Numbered from the stretch's first letter, positions 42,567 through 51,301 are shown. The stretch: 64,000 bases of DNA from Bacteroidales bacterium (GCA_017483575.1 JAFUWF010000021.1:1-64000), one strand, 5' to 3'. Made by a program: numbers and translations. The notes: a model not told the origin generated them from the letters alone.

Positions 42567-43461
42567 CGTAGGTGTATTTGGAAAGGTTAAGGGAATCGAG
42601 ATGATAGAGGATGGTGGTGTGGCTGCCGTGGGCGGGGAGCTTGCGCTGCACGCGCCGGACCTCCTCCGGGCGGCCCCACTCCTCGCGCAGACGGGTGGAG
42701 GTGTCGGCGGCCAGGGCTGCGGGGCGCACAATGCACTGGAAGGCTCCTTGCTCGTCGAAAGCCACGCCCCAGCCAAAGACGGGCCAGGCGTAGTCCATGC
42801 CGTCGAGCATGTCGGCATCGATGCGGCGCAGGTAGGGCTTGACGTCGGCGTAGTCGAGGATGGAGTTTTCGGTCTGCGGCGAGCGCAGATTGCCGGTGTT
42901 GTAGACCATCAGCACACGGCCGTCAACGGGCAGCGAGGCCAGCGTGGTGTCCACCTGGTGCAGGCGCACGGTGGAACTGAGGCGGATGCCGTCCTTGTGG
43001 AGTTCTTCCTGCAAGTGGCGGCAGAACCAGTAGTAGTCGTTCTTGGTGCGTTCGGTCCAGTCGCAGTCCACCTGCACCTCGTGCAGGTCGATGCCGTTGC
43101 ACTCGGCCATCTTCTTTACACGCTCTGCAATGCGTTCTGCCACGTCGTAGACCTGCATGCGGTCCATGGCCTCGTTGGTGATGTAGACCACGGGAACAAC
43201 CTCGATGCTGTCCGGCAAGGGCTGGAGGAAACGGGTGGTGGCGATGGGGGCAGCACGTTCCTCGCAGTCGTAGACGTCGACGTCGAACAGCCGCAGGTAG
43301 AGCCGCTGCACGCGGTGGTCGCGGAGCCACTGCAGCTCGTACTGCGTGGGATTGTAGGTGGTTTTCCAATGGTAGATGGCGCGGACGGGATCGCCGCTGC
43401 CGCAGGCATTGCATATCGCCAAAACCATGGCCATCAGCATCATGTAGCATAATCGTTTCAT
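42538..43461 (-). CDS. Lipoprotein with TIM-barrel-like body
   Basis: This 307-residue protein has a lipoprotein signal (MKRLCYMMLMAMVLAICNAC, Cys at residue 20). The body recalls Bacteroidota lipoproteins with an alpha/beta-barrel-type fold (AIYHWKTTYNPTQYELQWLR, VQVDCDWTERTKNDYYWFCR, LMVYNTGNL). Similar proteins are annotated as DUF3142-like; the enzymatic role is unknown. Start at 43461 follows a leftward -7 element. It is divergent from the sigma factor gene. Confidence 0.68.
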   Translation of the reverse strand: MKRLCYMMLMAMVLAICNACGSGDPVRAIYHWKTTYNPTQYELQWLRDHRVQRLYLRLFDVDVYDCEERAAPIATTRFLQPLPDSIEVVPVVYITNEAMDRMQVYDVAERIAERVKKMAECNGIDLHEVQVDCDWTERTKNDYYWFCRHLQEELHKDGIRLSSTVRLHQVDTTLASLPVDGRVLMVYNTGNLRSPQTENSILDYADVKPYLRRIDADMLDGMDYAWPVFGWGVAFDEQGAFQCIVRPAALAADTSTRLREEWGRPEEVRRVQRKLPAHGSHTTILYHLDSLNLSKYTYDEIEEIYSR

Positions 43462-43483
43462 GTCATTATTCGTTTTTCGGATG

Positions 43484-43561
43484 CAAAGATAAGAAAAAAA
43501 AACGAGCCGGGACCTCTCCCGTCGGCTTGATGTACGAAAGAACGGGCTGGTTGTATGAAAG
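43484..43561. promoter_or_regulatory. Divergent control region between the lipoprotein and ECF sigma genes
   Basis: A leftward TATCTTTG (43484-43491) serves the lipoprotein gene. Rightward, TGTACGAAAG (43531-43540) and TGTATGAAAG (43552-43561) form a direct repeat 21 bases apart, two helical turns, before the sigma gene; it could be a binding site for a regulator or part of a non-standard promoter. No standard -7 box was found for the sigma gene. Confidence 0.45.
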
Positions 43562-43597
43562 GGGGTAAAAAAAAAATTTTTCGTCAGGGTGTAATAA

Positions 43598-44101
43598 ATG
43601 GATATGGTTGGACGTATATTGTGCAGAATGGACGCCAAAGAATATAACCACTGTGTACGCCACCTGGGCGACGACCTCTACCGCTTCGCGCTGCGTTATG
43701 CCAACCTCAGCGCCGCCGCCGAGGATGCCGTGCAGGACGTCTTCGCCGACCTCTGGGAGCGTCGCGACGAGGTGAAGGCCGAGGGAGCCAAGGGATGGCT
43801 CATCCGCGCCCTCTACCGGCGGCTGGTGGACCTTCACCGTCACGACACCGTGGTAAGGCAGGCGCAAATGGCGCAGGACGTCGAATACCGCCAGCACGAG
43901 GACTTCGAACTGAAGGACGCCTTGGCCAAAGCCCTGGCCACCCTGCCGGAGCAGCAGCGCATGCTGGTGCTGCTGCGCGACCTGGAGGGTTATGAATATG
44001 CCGAGATGGCCGAACTCTCGGGACTAAGCGAGCAGCAGGTGGGCGTCTACCTGTTCCGCGCACGCAAAACATTAAAGAAACTATTGGAGGAATACAGATG
44101 A
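43598..44101 (+). CDS. ECF-type RNA polymerase sigma factor
   Basis: This 167-residue protein has sigma region 2 (LYRFALRYANLSAAAEDAVQ, DVFADLWERRDEV) and region 4 (ALATLPEQQRMLVLLRDLEG, AEMAELSGLSEQQVGVYLFR). This is the standard two-domain ECF layout. An alternative start at 43628 would give 157 residues. It overlaps the anti-sigma-like gene by four bases (ATGA), so the two are translationally coupled. Targets could include the two outer-membrane protein genes downstream. Confidence 0.9.
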   Translation: MDMVGRILCRMDAKEYNHCVRHLGDDLYRFALRYANLSAAAEDAVQDVFADLWERRDEVKAEGAKGWLIRALYRRLVDLHRHDTVVRQAQMAQDVEYRQHEDFELKDALAKALATLPEQQRMLVLLRDLEGYEYAEMAELSGLSEQQVGVYLFRARKTLKKLLEEYR

Positions 44102-44757
44102 TAACGATGGAAAACTATGAAGGATGGCTGATGCGCTACGCCGACGGCGCGCTGACGCGCGAGGAGCGCGAGGCCGTGGAGGCTTTCCTCGAGGTTCACC
44201 CCCACTTGAGGGAGGAGCTGGAGGAGGTGGCCGCCGTGAATGTGACGCCCGTAGTGGCCACGATGCCCGGCAAGGAGCGCCTGCTGAAGAAAGAGACTGC
44301 GCCCTTTGCCTGGTGGCGTGTGGCCGCGGCGGTGGCGCTGCTGGCGGTAGTGGGGAGCACGCTGATGGTGCTGAACCGCAAACCGGCCGACGAACAGCCG
44401 CTGGTGGCGCAGAACAGAGGGGGAGAGCGGATCAAGGCGATAGAAAGGATAGATACCGTAGAAGCGATAGAGACAATAGACGCTGAATCTATCCAGTCTA
44501 CCCCTTCTATTAAATATAGTCCCTCTATCAAACCCAGTCTCTCTATTCAGTCTATCAAAGAGGAGCCCCAGCTGGTGGCCCAGACTGAGGAGCCTGTCGT
44601 CATCGTCGAGGAAGATAAGCCTACCCCCACTGCAGACACTGTCGTTCCCGAAGAAACCATGCCTAAACCCGAAATCAAGGTCACCTACGGCCGCGTCATC
44701 AACGACGCCCACCTGGCGGTGAACGTCTGGCGCGATGTGTTCCTGGCTGAAAACTAA
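44098..44757 (+). CDS. Anti-sigma-like membrane protein
   Basis: This 219-residue protein has an N-terminal helical domain (NYEGWLMRYADGALTREERE) like zinc-free anti-sigma domains, one membrane helix (about 79-96, AAAVALLAVVGSTLMVLN) and a periplasmic low-complexity tail with repeated Ser-Ile-Pro-rich units (about 130-160). It would hold the ECF factor at the membrane. It overlaps the sigma gene by four bases. Confidence 0.75.
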   Translation: MITMENYEGWLMRYADGALTREEREAVEAFLEVHPHLREELEEVAAVNVTPVVATMPGKERLLKKETAPFAWWRVAAAVALLAVVGSTLMVLNRKPADEQPLVAQNRGGERIKAIERIDTVEAIETIDAESIQSTPSIKYSPSIKPSLSIQSIKEEPQLVAQTEEPVVIVEEDKPTPTADTVVPEETMPKPEIKVTYGRVINDAHLAVNVWRDVFLAEN

Positions 44758-44775
44758 CAATTAAAAAAAATAATT

Positions 44776-46098
44776 ATGAGATATATGAAGAAGTTTTTTT
44801 TGCCAATGCTCATGGCGGTCGCCGTACCAGCCATGGCGCAGGACCGTCTGCCCGTGAGGCTGACGCAGGATCTGATGGAGACCCCTACGACCGTCATCGT
44901 CTACGGCAACCACGACGTGAAGGTGGTCTGCGACACACTGAACTACATCGCCGTCAACACCATGGACCTCGTCGGCGCCGTGCTGGAATCGGACAGCCTC
45001 ACCACCAAGGGACAAATCAAGACCGACCGCTACCAGGTGGTGGTGGAAGCCGACTACCCCATCCGCGACGGCATCGAGGTGCACACCTCCTCCCCTGCCC
45101 TGGCGCTGAACGCCTTCGGCTACAGCCGCGTCTCCCTCCTGTCGGACATCAGCGACACCATCCGCCTACAGAAGCTGATGATGAAGGCCGGCGAGCACGG
45201 CATGGTGGCGGTGGAGATGCCCGTCGTGACCGACAAGGTCAACATCGATGCCGGCGACTACGGCATTGTGCGCTACACCGACATTGCCTCGCCCGAAGTG
45301 GAGCACTTCCACACCTCGGAAGGGCGCATCGAGCAGGTGGGCGTGGACCCCGACGGGGCCTACCGCTTCACCCTCGACGAACAGCTGCATGAGCTATTCG
45401 GCGGATGGTCATTCTTCATGAGCGGATGGTCGGGCAACCCCTTCGGGGGCCTGACCGGGACAATGCGCGACTACGACATGAGCGTCACCGCCTACGGCGG
45501 CTTCGACATCCGCCTCGGCTACAACTTCTTCCGCACACGCCATTGGGACATCGGCGCCGGATTGGCCACACACTATGAGAACTTCACCATCTCCAACCGC
45601 CTGATGGGCACCACCTTCGATGCCACCACAGGGAGCACCCACCTGGGGCCCGTCGACGAGCCCGCCTACTACACCTCCAATCCCGCCCGTGCCAGCCAGA
45701 CACGCGTGTGGAGCAGCTTCCTGCAGGCCGCCTACCTCCAATTGCCCATCCGTGTGGAGTGGCACCGCCGCATGGACTACAAGGGACTGCGCCTCAGCGC
45801 CGAGCTGCGCCCGGGCATCAGCCTCCACAGTTCCGACGAGTCGAGCATCGTCAGCCAGTGCACCTGGACCGAAGGCGAAGAGGCCGACCGAGGCCGCATC
45901 GACTACATCCACGACACCATCGGAGCCCTCTACAACCGCTTCCGTCTCGACCTGCGCCTGGAAGTGGGCTGGGGCCACGCCAGCCTCTTCGTCCAGAGCG
46001 CCCTGACGCCCCTCTTCCGCTCCGCCAAGAAGGACGACCAGCCCTACCTCGACGAGAAGATTTACCCCATGATGATCGGATTCAGCATTAATTATTAA
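44776..46098 (+). CDS. Outer-membrane beta-barrel protein with putative adhesin-like N-terminus
   Basis: This 440-residue protein has a signal peptide (about 1-21, ending AMAQ). An N-terminal beta-rich domain (about 25-200) recalls head-type GIN/adhesin domains in its repeated strand pattern (VVCDTLNYIAVNTMDLVGAV). The C-terminal half (about 230-440) is a beta-barrel ending in IGFSINY. It lies 18 bases after the anti-sigma gene. It is probably a surface protein controlled by the sigma factor; function unknown. Confidence 0.7.
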   Translation: MRYMKKFFLPMLMAVAVPAMAQDRLPVRLTQDLMETPTTVIVYGNHDVKVVCDTLNYIAVNTMDLVGAVLESDSLTTKGQIKTDRYQVVVEADYPIRDGIEVHTSSPALALNAFGYSRVSLLSDISDTIRLQKLMMKAGEHGMVAVEMPVVTDKVNIDAGDYGIVRYTDIASPEVEHFHTSEGRIEQVGVDPDGAYRFTLDEQLHELFGGWSFFMSGWSGNPFGGLTGTMRDYDMSVTAYGGFDIRLGYNFFRTRHWDIGAGLATHYENFTISNRLMGTTFDATTGSTHLGPVDEPAYYTSNPARASQTRVWSSFLQAAYLQLPIRVEWHRRMDYKGLRLSAELRPGISLHSSDESSIVSQCTWTEGEEADRGRIDYIHDTIGALYNRFRLDLRLEVGWGHASLFVQSALTPLFRSAKKDDQPYLDEKIYPMMIGFSINY

Positions 46099-46118
46099 AC
46101 CAACGGAGGACCCACGAT

Positions 46119-46733
46119 ATGAAAAAGATACTTTTAGCCTGCGCAAGCATCATAATTCTCAATTTTCAATTTTCAATTTTCAACTCCCTTCATGCCCAAA
46201 GCTTCGACTGGGGCCGCATCAGCCTCTCGGCCGACTACGCCACCCAAGGCAATGCTTTCGGTCTCACCAACGGCCTACGGTTGAAGGACCACCCGGAGCG
46301 TGCCGTACACCTCACCGCGGCCTACCGCCTCGGACGCCGCTGGGAGCTCGGCCTCTACGGCGGCTACCATGCCAGCACCGCTACAACAGGCTCCACCACG
46401 GCTTCCGGCAGCGGTCCCGTCATCCGTTCGGTCTATATAGAGGACGGGAGTGAACTCATCTACGGCGCCTTCGTGCAGTGGTATATCATACCCTACGACA
46501 AACGCCAACTCATCAACGTCGATGCGGCCTTCCGCGTAGGCTTCGACCTCTCGGGCACCGAGGCCGACAACTTCTGGGCCGGCATGACGTCCATCTACCG
46601 GGTCACAGACCATGTGGCAATATGTCTAGACCTGGATTTCGGCAGCTTCCGCTACGCCTCTGTCATCAACTTCATCAACGACAAGGACACCTGGGGCATG
46701 CGCAGCGCGTTGCGACTGCAGGTGTCGCTATAA
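46119..46733 (+). CDS. Small outer-membrane beta-barrel protein
   Basis: This 204-residue protein has a signal peptide (about 1-27, hydrophobic LACASIIILNFQFSIFN) and then an eight-strand-type barrel (for example RRWELGLYGGYHAS, ELIYGAFVQWYIIPYD) ending in LRLQVSL. It is the last gene of the sigma-factor operon, 20 bases after the larger barrel protein. Its stop overlaps the pyridoxamine-kinase gene on the other strand by six bases. The function is not known. Confidence 0.72.
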   Translation: MKKILLACASIIILNFQFSIFNSLHAQSFDWGRISLSADYATQGNAFGLTNGLRLKDHPERAVHLTAAYRLGRRWELGLYGGYHASTATTGSTTASGSGPVIRSVYIEDGSELIYGAFVQWYIIPYDKRQLINVDAAFRVGFDLSGTEADNFWAGMTSIYRVTDHVAICLDLDFGSFRYASVINFINDKDTWGMRSALRLQVSL

Positions 46734-47534
46734 CAAATCAAGGCATTTCTCGATGGGGATGCCCAGACAGAGGTCTTCCTGGTCGCGGTTGCGGTCGATG
46801 AGGCGACTCACCACCGTCATCGCGGCCTGGGTGCTTTCTTTCAGCGCATCGCCGTTCATCAGGCGGCCGATGAGCACGGCGGAGAAGATGTCGCCCGTGC
46901 CGTGGAAAGCCAGGGGAATCTCCTCGTAATCGAGGCGGAAATAATCGTCATTGCTTACCCCCACCACACAGTTGCGTCCCTCCACCTTGGCGCTGGTAAT
47001 CACCACCGAGCGGGCGCCGAGGGCAACGATGCCGTCGAGCATGCGGCGGGCCTCGTCGCGCGTCATGCCGTCAGCCTGGAAGGGGATGCCGGTGAGGTAG
47101 CAAGCCTCGGTGTAGTTGGGGAAGGTGAGGTCGGCCACGGAGACCATCTCGCGCATGAGCTCCACCTGGCGCTGCCCCATGCCGTTGTAGAGGCGGCCGC
47201 CGTCGCCCATGATGGGGTCCACAAAGACGGTGGTCCCGTCTGCGCGCAGACATTTGCAGTAATCCGACACCAGACGCGCCTGCTCCTCGCTGAACATCAA
47301 GCCGGTGCACACGGCATCGAAGCGGAAGCCCAGCCGTTGCCACACGGGCAGCGTACCGCGCATATAGTCGGTGGTTTCCATGACGTTGAAGTGGCCGTAG
47401 TCGAGGGTGTTGGAGACGAGGGCCGTGGGCAGGTTGAAGACGGAGTGGCCCTGATAGGTAAGGATAGGCAGCATGGCCACCATGCCCACGTGGCTGTGGC
47501 CAACGACGTCGTTGATGAGGAGTATCTGTTTCAT
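46728..47534 (-). CDS. Pyridoxal/pyridoxamine kinase (PdxK/PdxY family)
   Basis: This 268-residue protein is a PdxY/PdxK-type ribokinase-fold enzyme. It has HSHVGMVAMLPILTYQGH near the N-terminus, FVDPIMGDGGRLYNGM in the middle, and the GTGD anion-hole/catalytic motif (FHGTGDIFSAVL). It should phosphorylate B6 vitamers, yielding pyridoxal phosphate. It begins one base after the queF stop, so it is co-transcribed with the queuosine genes. Confidence 0.88.
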   Translation of the reverse strand: MKQILLINDVVGHSHVGMVAMLPILTYQGHSVFNLPTALVSNTLDYGHFNVMETTDYMRGTLPVWQRLGFRFDAVCTGLMFSEEQARLVSDYCKCLRADGTTVFVDPIMGDGGRLYNGMGQRQVELMREMVSVADLTFPNYTEACYLTGIPFQADGMTRDEARRMLDGIVALGARSVVITSAKVEGRNCVVGVSNDDYFRLDYEEIPLAFHGTGDIFSAVLIGRLMNGDALKESTQAAMTVVSRLIDRNRDQEDLCLGIPIEKCLDLL

Positions 47535-47535
47535 C

Positions 47536-47994
47536 TCAAATCAGGTAGTTGCGCAGGCGGTGTTCGGCCAGTTCCTCGTAGCGCGTGCCGGGGCGGCCAT
47601 AGTTGGCGTAGGGGTGGATGCTGATGCCTCCGCGGGGCACAAAGAGGCCTATGACCTCGATGTAGCGCGGGTCCATTAGGCGGATGAGGTCATTCATGAT
47701 GATATTGACGCAGTCCTCGTGGAAGTCGCCGTGGTTGCGGAAGGAGAAGAGGTACAGCTTCAGGCTCTTGCTCTCCACCATCATCTTGTCGGGGATGTAC
47801 ATAATCTTCAGCTCGGCGAAGTCGGGCTGCCCGGTGATGGGGCAGAGCGTGGTGAACTCCGGGCAGTTGAACTGCACCCAGTAGTCGCGCTCCTGATGGC
47901 GGTTCTCGAAAGCTTCGAGCACGGCGGGATTATAGTCGGTCGGTATCTCGGCCTTGTGGCCAAGCTGCTGCAAATGGTCTTGTTCGCGGTTCAT
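47536..47994 (-). CDS. queF: NADPH-dependent 7-cyano-7-deazaguanine reductase QueF
   Basis: This 152-residue protein is of the short, single-domain QueF type. It carries the catalytic Cys in [15 protein letters not shown] and the substrate motif [14 protein letters not shown]. It reduces preQ0 to preQ1, the base inserted into tRNA. It follows queE by two bases and ends one base before the kinase gene. Confidence 0.95.
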   Translation of the reverse strand: MNREQDHLQQLGHKAEIPTDYNPAVLEAFENRHQERDYWVQFNCPEFTTLCPITGQPDFAELKIMYIPDKMMVESKSLKLYLFSFRNHGDFHEDCVNIIMNDLIRLMDPRYIEVIGLFVPRGGISIHPYANYGRPGTRYEELAEHRLRNYLI

Positions 47995-47996
47995 AA

Positions 47997-48581
47997 TCAG
48001 CGTATGTTTAGCATTTTGTGTATCTGGAGCGAGAGCTTCCAGCGGGGGTCTTTCTTGATGTACTCAATGGCGGCCTCGCGGATGGCGGCATTGCGCTCGG
48101 GGTCGCCGGTGTCGCAAGGCTGCAGGAAGCGGCCGTGGGTGCACATGATGCCGTTGTACATGTCGGGAGCTTGCACTCCGTCGAATATCACTTTCAGCTC
48201 GTCGACGATGTTGAGCACCACCTTGGCCTCGCCGCCGAGGTAGTGGTCCTTGGGCGAGAGGGTGATCCAGTCCACATTGCCGGGCAGGCGGTGGGTGCCA
48301 TTGGTCTCCACGGCCACCATCTTGTCGGCATCGTGGAGGGCATTGACAAGGCTCTTGGTGAGCTGAAGCGACGGCTCACCACCGGTGATGACCACCAATC
48401 GCGCGGGGTTCTGCCGCACAGCGTCGACAATCTCCTCATCGCTCATCTCGGTGCCCGACTCATGCTGCGTGTCGCAGAAGGGGCAATGCAGGTTGCAGCC
48501 GCTGAGACGCACAAAGGTCGCCGCGGTGCCCACGTGGTAGCCCTCGCCCTGCAGGGAGTAGAATATCTCGTTTACCTTCAT
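47997..48581 (-). CDS. queE: 7-carboxy-7-deazaguanine synthase QueE
   Basis: This 194-residue radical SAM enzyme has the cluster motif CNLHCPFC (residues 29-36) and the GGEPSLQ signature. It makes 7-carboxy-7-deazaguanine from 6-carboxytetrahydropterin. It overlaps queD by four bases (ATGA-type). Confidence 0.95.
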   Translation of the reverse strand: MKVNEIFYSLQGEGYHVGTAATFVRLSGCNLHCPFCDTQHESGTEMSDEEIVDAVRQNPARLVVITGGEPSLQLTKSLVNALHDADKMVAVETNGTHRLPGNVDWITLSPKDHYLGGEAKVVLNIVDELKVIFDGVQAPDMYNGIMCTHGRFLQPCDTGDPERNAAIREAAIEYIKKDPRWKLSLQIHKMLNIR

Positions 48582-48916
48582 AATTCGTCAACTTCATAAA
48601 TGGCTAAATTGCCGGAACTTTCCTGCACCTCGACGCGGTAGCAGTTGGGCACCTGCTGCTGGCACCAGCGAGCGATGTTCTCCGCCGTGGGGTTGCAGCC
48701 GATGACGTCGTTGACCACGTGGTGGTCCAGCTTGTCGACGATGTGGCTCTTGATTTTGGAGAAATCCACCACCATGCCGTTATGGTCCAGTTCCTTGGCC
48801 TTACAATAAATCGTTATCATCCAGTTGTGCCCATGCAGCTGGGTGCACTTGCTGGGGTAGTCGAGCTCCAGCCTGTGAGCCCCCGACACTTCTATTTGTT
48901 TCCTTACATAGTACAT
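48578..48916 (-). CDS. queD: 6-carboxytetrahydropterin synthase QueD
   Basis: This 112-residue protein has the PTPS-type metal histidines (GAHRLELDYPSKCTQLHGHN) and the NPTAENIA segment. It turns dihydroneopterin triphosphate into 6-carboxytetrahydropterin. It follows queC by 12 bases and overlaps queE by four. Confidence 0.94.
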   Translation of the reverse strand: MYYVRKQIEVSGAHRLELDYPSKCTQLHGHNWMITIYCKAKELDHNGMVVDFSKIKSHIVDKLDHHVVNDVIGCNPTAENIARWCQQQVPNCYRVEVQESSGNLAIYEVDEL

Positions 48917-48928
48917 AGTCCAAATTCT

Positions 48929-49621
48929 TTAGTTTTCATACACCGTGGGGTCGTCGACGCCGGCCTCGCGGAAGGCCTCGCGGCGCTCTGTGCAGGTGCC
49001 GCAGCGGCCGCAGTGGCGCTCGCCACCGCGGTAGCACGAATAGGTGTGGCCGTAGTCGATGCCCAGCCGCGCGCCGCGGCGCACCAGGTCGGCCTTGGTG
49101 AGGTCCGTGTAGGGTGCGGCAATGGCGACGCCCTCGTAGGTGCCGGCACGCATGGCGGCATCCATGGCGGAGACGAACTCCGGACGGCAGTCGGGATAGA
49201 TGGCGTGGTCGCCGCCGTGGTTGGCCATCAGCACCCGCGTCAGGCCACGGCTCTCGGCCAGCCCGCAGGCCACGCTGAGCATGATGCCGTTGCGGAACGG
49301 TACCACCGTGCTCTTCATGTTCGCCTCGTCGTAGCTGCCCTCGGGAATGTCCTCGGCGCCGCTGAGCAGCGACGACTGGAAATAGCGCCCCATGAAGGCC
49401 AGGTCGATGACCAGATGCTCGATGCCCAACTGCTGGCAGTGCCATTCGGCGCACGCCTGCTCGCGCGCGCCGTGGTTGCTGCCGTAATCGAAGGTGACCG
49501 CCAACGCTATCCGTTCCCGCTCCTCGTAGAGCAAGGTGGTGCTGTCGAGGCCACCGGAGTAGATGATTACAGAATCCTTAATGCCGGCAGGATGCCGGCG
49601 CTCCAAGTCTTTCTCTGTCAT
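48929..49621 (-). CDS. queC: 7-cyano-7-deazaguanine synthase QueC with N-terminal repeat-derived extension
   Basis: This protein of about 230 residues has the PP-loop SGGLDST and the C-terminal zinc-binding cysteines (CYRGGERHCGRCGTC). It makes preQ0. The conserved domain begins at KDSVIIYSGG; before it stand residues MTEKDLERRHPAGI, of which the RRHPAGI part is encoded by the GC-rich palindrome at 49582-49607. The codon in the usual start position reads ATT, so the gene must begin upstream, at 49621 or 49651. This looks like a palindrome insertion that removed the original start codon. Confidence 0.9.
   Translation of the reverse strand: MTEKDLERRHPAGIKDSVIIYSGGLDSTTLLYEERERIALAVTFDYGSNHGAREQACAEWHCQQLGIEHLVIDLAFMGRYFQSSLLSGAEDIPEGSYDEANMKSTVVPFRNGIMLSVACGLAESRGLTRVLMANHGGDHAIYPDCRPEFVSAMDAAMRAGTYEGVAIAAPYTDLTKADLVRRGARLGIDYGHTYSCYRGGERHCGRCGTCTERREAFREAGVDDPTVYEN
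49582..49607 (+). repeat. GC-rich short palindrome at the queC 5' end
   Basis: TGCCGGCAGGATGCCGGCGC then TCCAAG, the best-formed copy of the family (GCCGGC on both sides). It overlaps the first codons of queC on the other strand. Confidence 0.8.
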
Positions 49622-49670
49622 GTTTCTTGTTTTGTTAAAGGGGGTTGTCAAGCACCCCTGTCTATATTTT

Positions 49671-50375
49671 TTATTTCAAGTAGTACTCCACCGTTGTCAC
49701 CACGCGGACCTTCTTTACCTGCGGGGTGTTCTCGTCGAGGTCTTCCACTTCGAAGTAGCCCTGCGAGGCGGTGCGCATTTTGCCAATCTTGCTGTGGCTG
49801 TTGTTGGCGAACTCGTCGGCGGCCACGCGGGCGTTCTCCAGGCTCTCGCGAATCATTTCGGGCTTGATGTCGTTGAGGCCGAGGTACTGGTAGTCGGCAT
49901 AGCTGCTGGCCAGGATGTTCTGGTTGACGAGGTCGGTCTCGAGGGTTTGCTGCATCTTGCGCACGAGATCGAGGTTCTTAGTGAAGACGGTGACGGTCTG
50001 ATTGACCTGGTAGCGGAATGTGATCTGCGACACGTTGTTGCTCCAGTTGTAGCGGTCGTCGTAGCTGGCGTTGCCCACCTTGATTTCGTCTTCGGTGAAG
50101 CCGGCGTCGCGGAGGATTTTGACAATCGCGTCGTTGTTCTTGCGGATGGTGTTGCGGAGGTCGCCGAGGTCGTTGGCTTTCTCGCTGTAGCTGATGCGCC
50201 ACACCACACGGTCGGCCGGCACCTCCTTCTCGCAGAGGCCGCGCACCTTGACGGTGTCGTCATAGGATTTCAATGTCTTCACGGTGCACACCATGAAGAT
50301 ACCCAACACCAAGGCCGCCAGCACGATGCTGCCGCCCTGAATCATGTTTTTCTTAAACGGAACGTTCTTTCCCAT
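49671..50375 (-). CDS. SIMPL (DUF541) domain membrane-anchored protein
   Basis: This 234-residue protein has one N-terminal membrane helix (about 13-31) and a SIMPL domain (about 42-234; VKVRGLCEKEVPADRVVWRI, DAGFTEDEIKVGNASYDDRY). SIMPL proteins are periplasmic or surface proteins of unclear function. It stands alone between queC and the channel gene. Confidence 0.9.
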   Translation of the reverse strand: MGKNVPFKKNMIQGGSIVLAALVLGIFMVCTVKTLKSYDDTVKVRGLCEKEVPADRVVWRISYSEKANDLGDLRNTIRKNNDAIVKILRDAGFTEDEIKVGNASYDDRYNWSNNVSQITFRYQVNQTVTVFTKNLDLVRKMQQTLETDLVNQNILASSYADYQYLGLNDIKPEMIRESLENARVAADEFANNSHSKIGKMRTASQGYFEVEDLDENTPQVKKVRVVTTVEYYLK

Positions 50376-50439
50376 ATTTTTAAATGTTTTTTATTTCATA
50401 ACGGCGCACACGGGCTTTTATTGTGTGCGCAACGCAATA

Positions 50440-51204
50440 TCACTGTTTTTTCTGCTCCTCCAGCAAGCGGTCGAGCTTCTCCTCGAGGACGTCGAGCTTG
50501 GCCTTGACGTCGTCGTTGTTGTCGGCCGCCAGGGCGTCGACGAAGATGGAGTTGATGAGTGACATGCCGATGATGCCGCCGCCGATGAGCAGCAGGCAGA
50601 AGTAGAGCCTCACGATATGCACCCACACCGGGGCCATGTCACCCACCACGGCATTGGGAATCTCGTACCAGCCTTCGACGGTAAAGAGCTGGAAGACAGC
50701 GTAGATGGCATCCAGCGGGGTGCCGAAATACTGCGGCGCCGCCTTGCCGAAGAGGGCGCTGTTGAACATGGCAATAACCACGATGACAATGAAATAGCCC
50801 AGCAGGAAGCCCGCCGATTGGCGCAGGGCGAGCTTGAAGCCGGCCCAAATCTCCTTCAGGTTGGGGAAGCGCCGCGCCGTGCGGAAGAGCTTGAAGACCC
50901 TCAGGGCACGGAAGATGATGATGGCGTTGAGGCTGTAGCTGTCGGGCACAAAGTAGACCAGCAGCGCCGGCAGCGAGAGCAGCGTCACCACGCCGTCGAG
51001 CACGTTCCAGCCGTCCTTCCAGTAGCCCCTCAGGCCGTATTCGCGATGCTTCACCACCATCTCCGCCACGAAAATCAGGGTGCATACGATGTCAATCAGG
51101 CTCAGGGCCAGGTGGTCCACACCGCACTCCTGGACGAAAATCACCAGCACATTCAGCACGACGATGGCCAGAAGAAGTTTCTCGTTGAGCAGTATTTTCT
51201 TCAT
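50440..51204 (-). CDS. Voltage-gated-type cation channel (NaChBac-like)
   Basis: This 254-residue protein has six membrane helices. S4 carries regularly spaced arginines (FRALRVFKLFRTARRFPNLK). The pore loop reads FTVEGWYEIP, close to the TLESW-type filter of bacterial sodium channels. S6 includes LLLIGGGIIGMSLIN, and the C-terminus is a coiled coil (KAKLDVLEEKLDRLLEEQKK) that would hold a tetramer. Sodium or mixed selectivity is suggested by the VEGW filter but not proven. A leftward TACCTTTG at 51248-51255 is a likely -7 element. Confidence 0.88.
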   Translation of the reverse strand: MKKILLNEKLLLAIVVLNVLVIFVQECGVDHLALSLIDIVCTLIFVAEMVVKHREYGLRGYWKDGWNVLDGVVTLLSLPALLVYFVPDSYSLNAIIIFRALRVFKLFRTARRFPNLKEIWAGFKLALRQSAGFLLGYFIVIVVIAMFNSALFGKAAPQYFGTPLDAIYAVFQLFTVEGWYEIPNAVVGDMAPVWVHIVRLYFCLLLIGGGIIGMSLINSIFVDALAADNNDDVKAKLDVLEEKLDRLLEEQKKQ

Positions 51205-51270
51205 AACAAGGTTTTTACAGCATTATTATCCCATAGGGTTCCTTGTGCAAAGGTACAAAAAAAATATTCA

Positions 51271-51301
51271 TTTGGCCATTCGAGTTTTTTTCGTATCTTT
51301 G
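51271..51301 (+). promoter_or_regulatory. Consensus sigma-ABfr promoter
   Basis: TTTG (51271-51274), 19 bases, TATCTTTG (51294-51301) followed by CAG; a perfect match. It drives the gene beginning at 51375. The leftward TACCTTTG (51248-51255) makes this a divergent promoter region. Confidence 0.8.

Noticed and set aside
50404..50430. Terminator after the cation channel gene
   Set aside because: GCGCACAC/GTGTGCGC pairs well, but in the leftward direction it is followed by A-rich rather than T-rich sequence.
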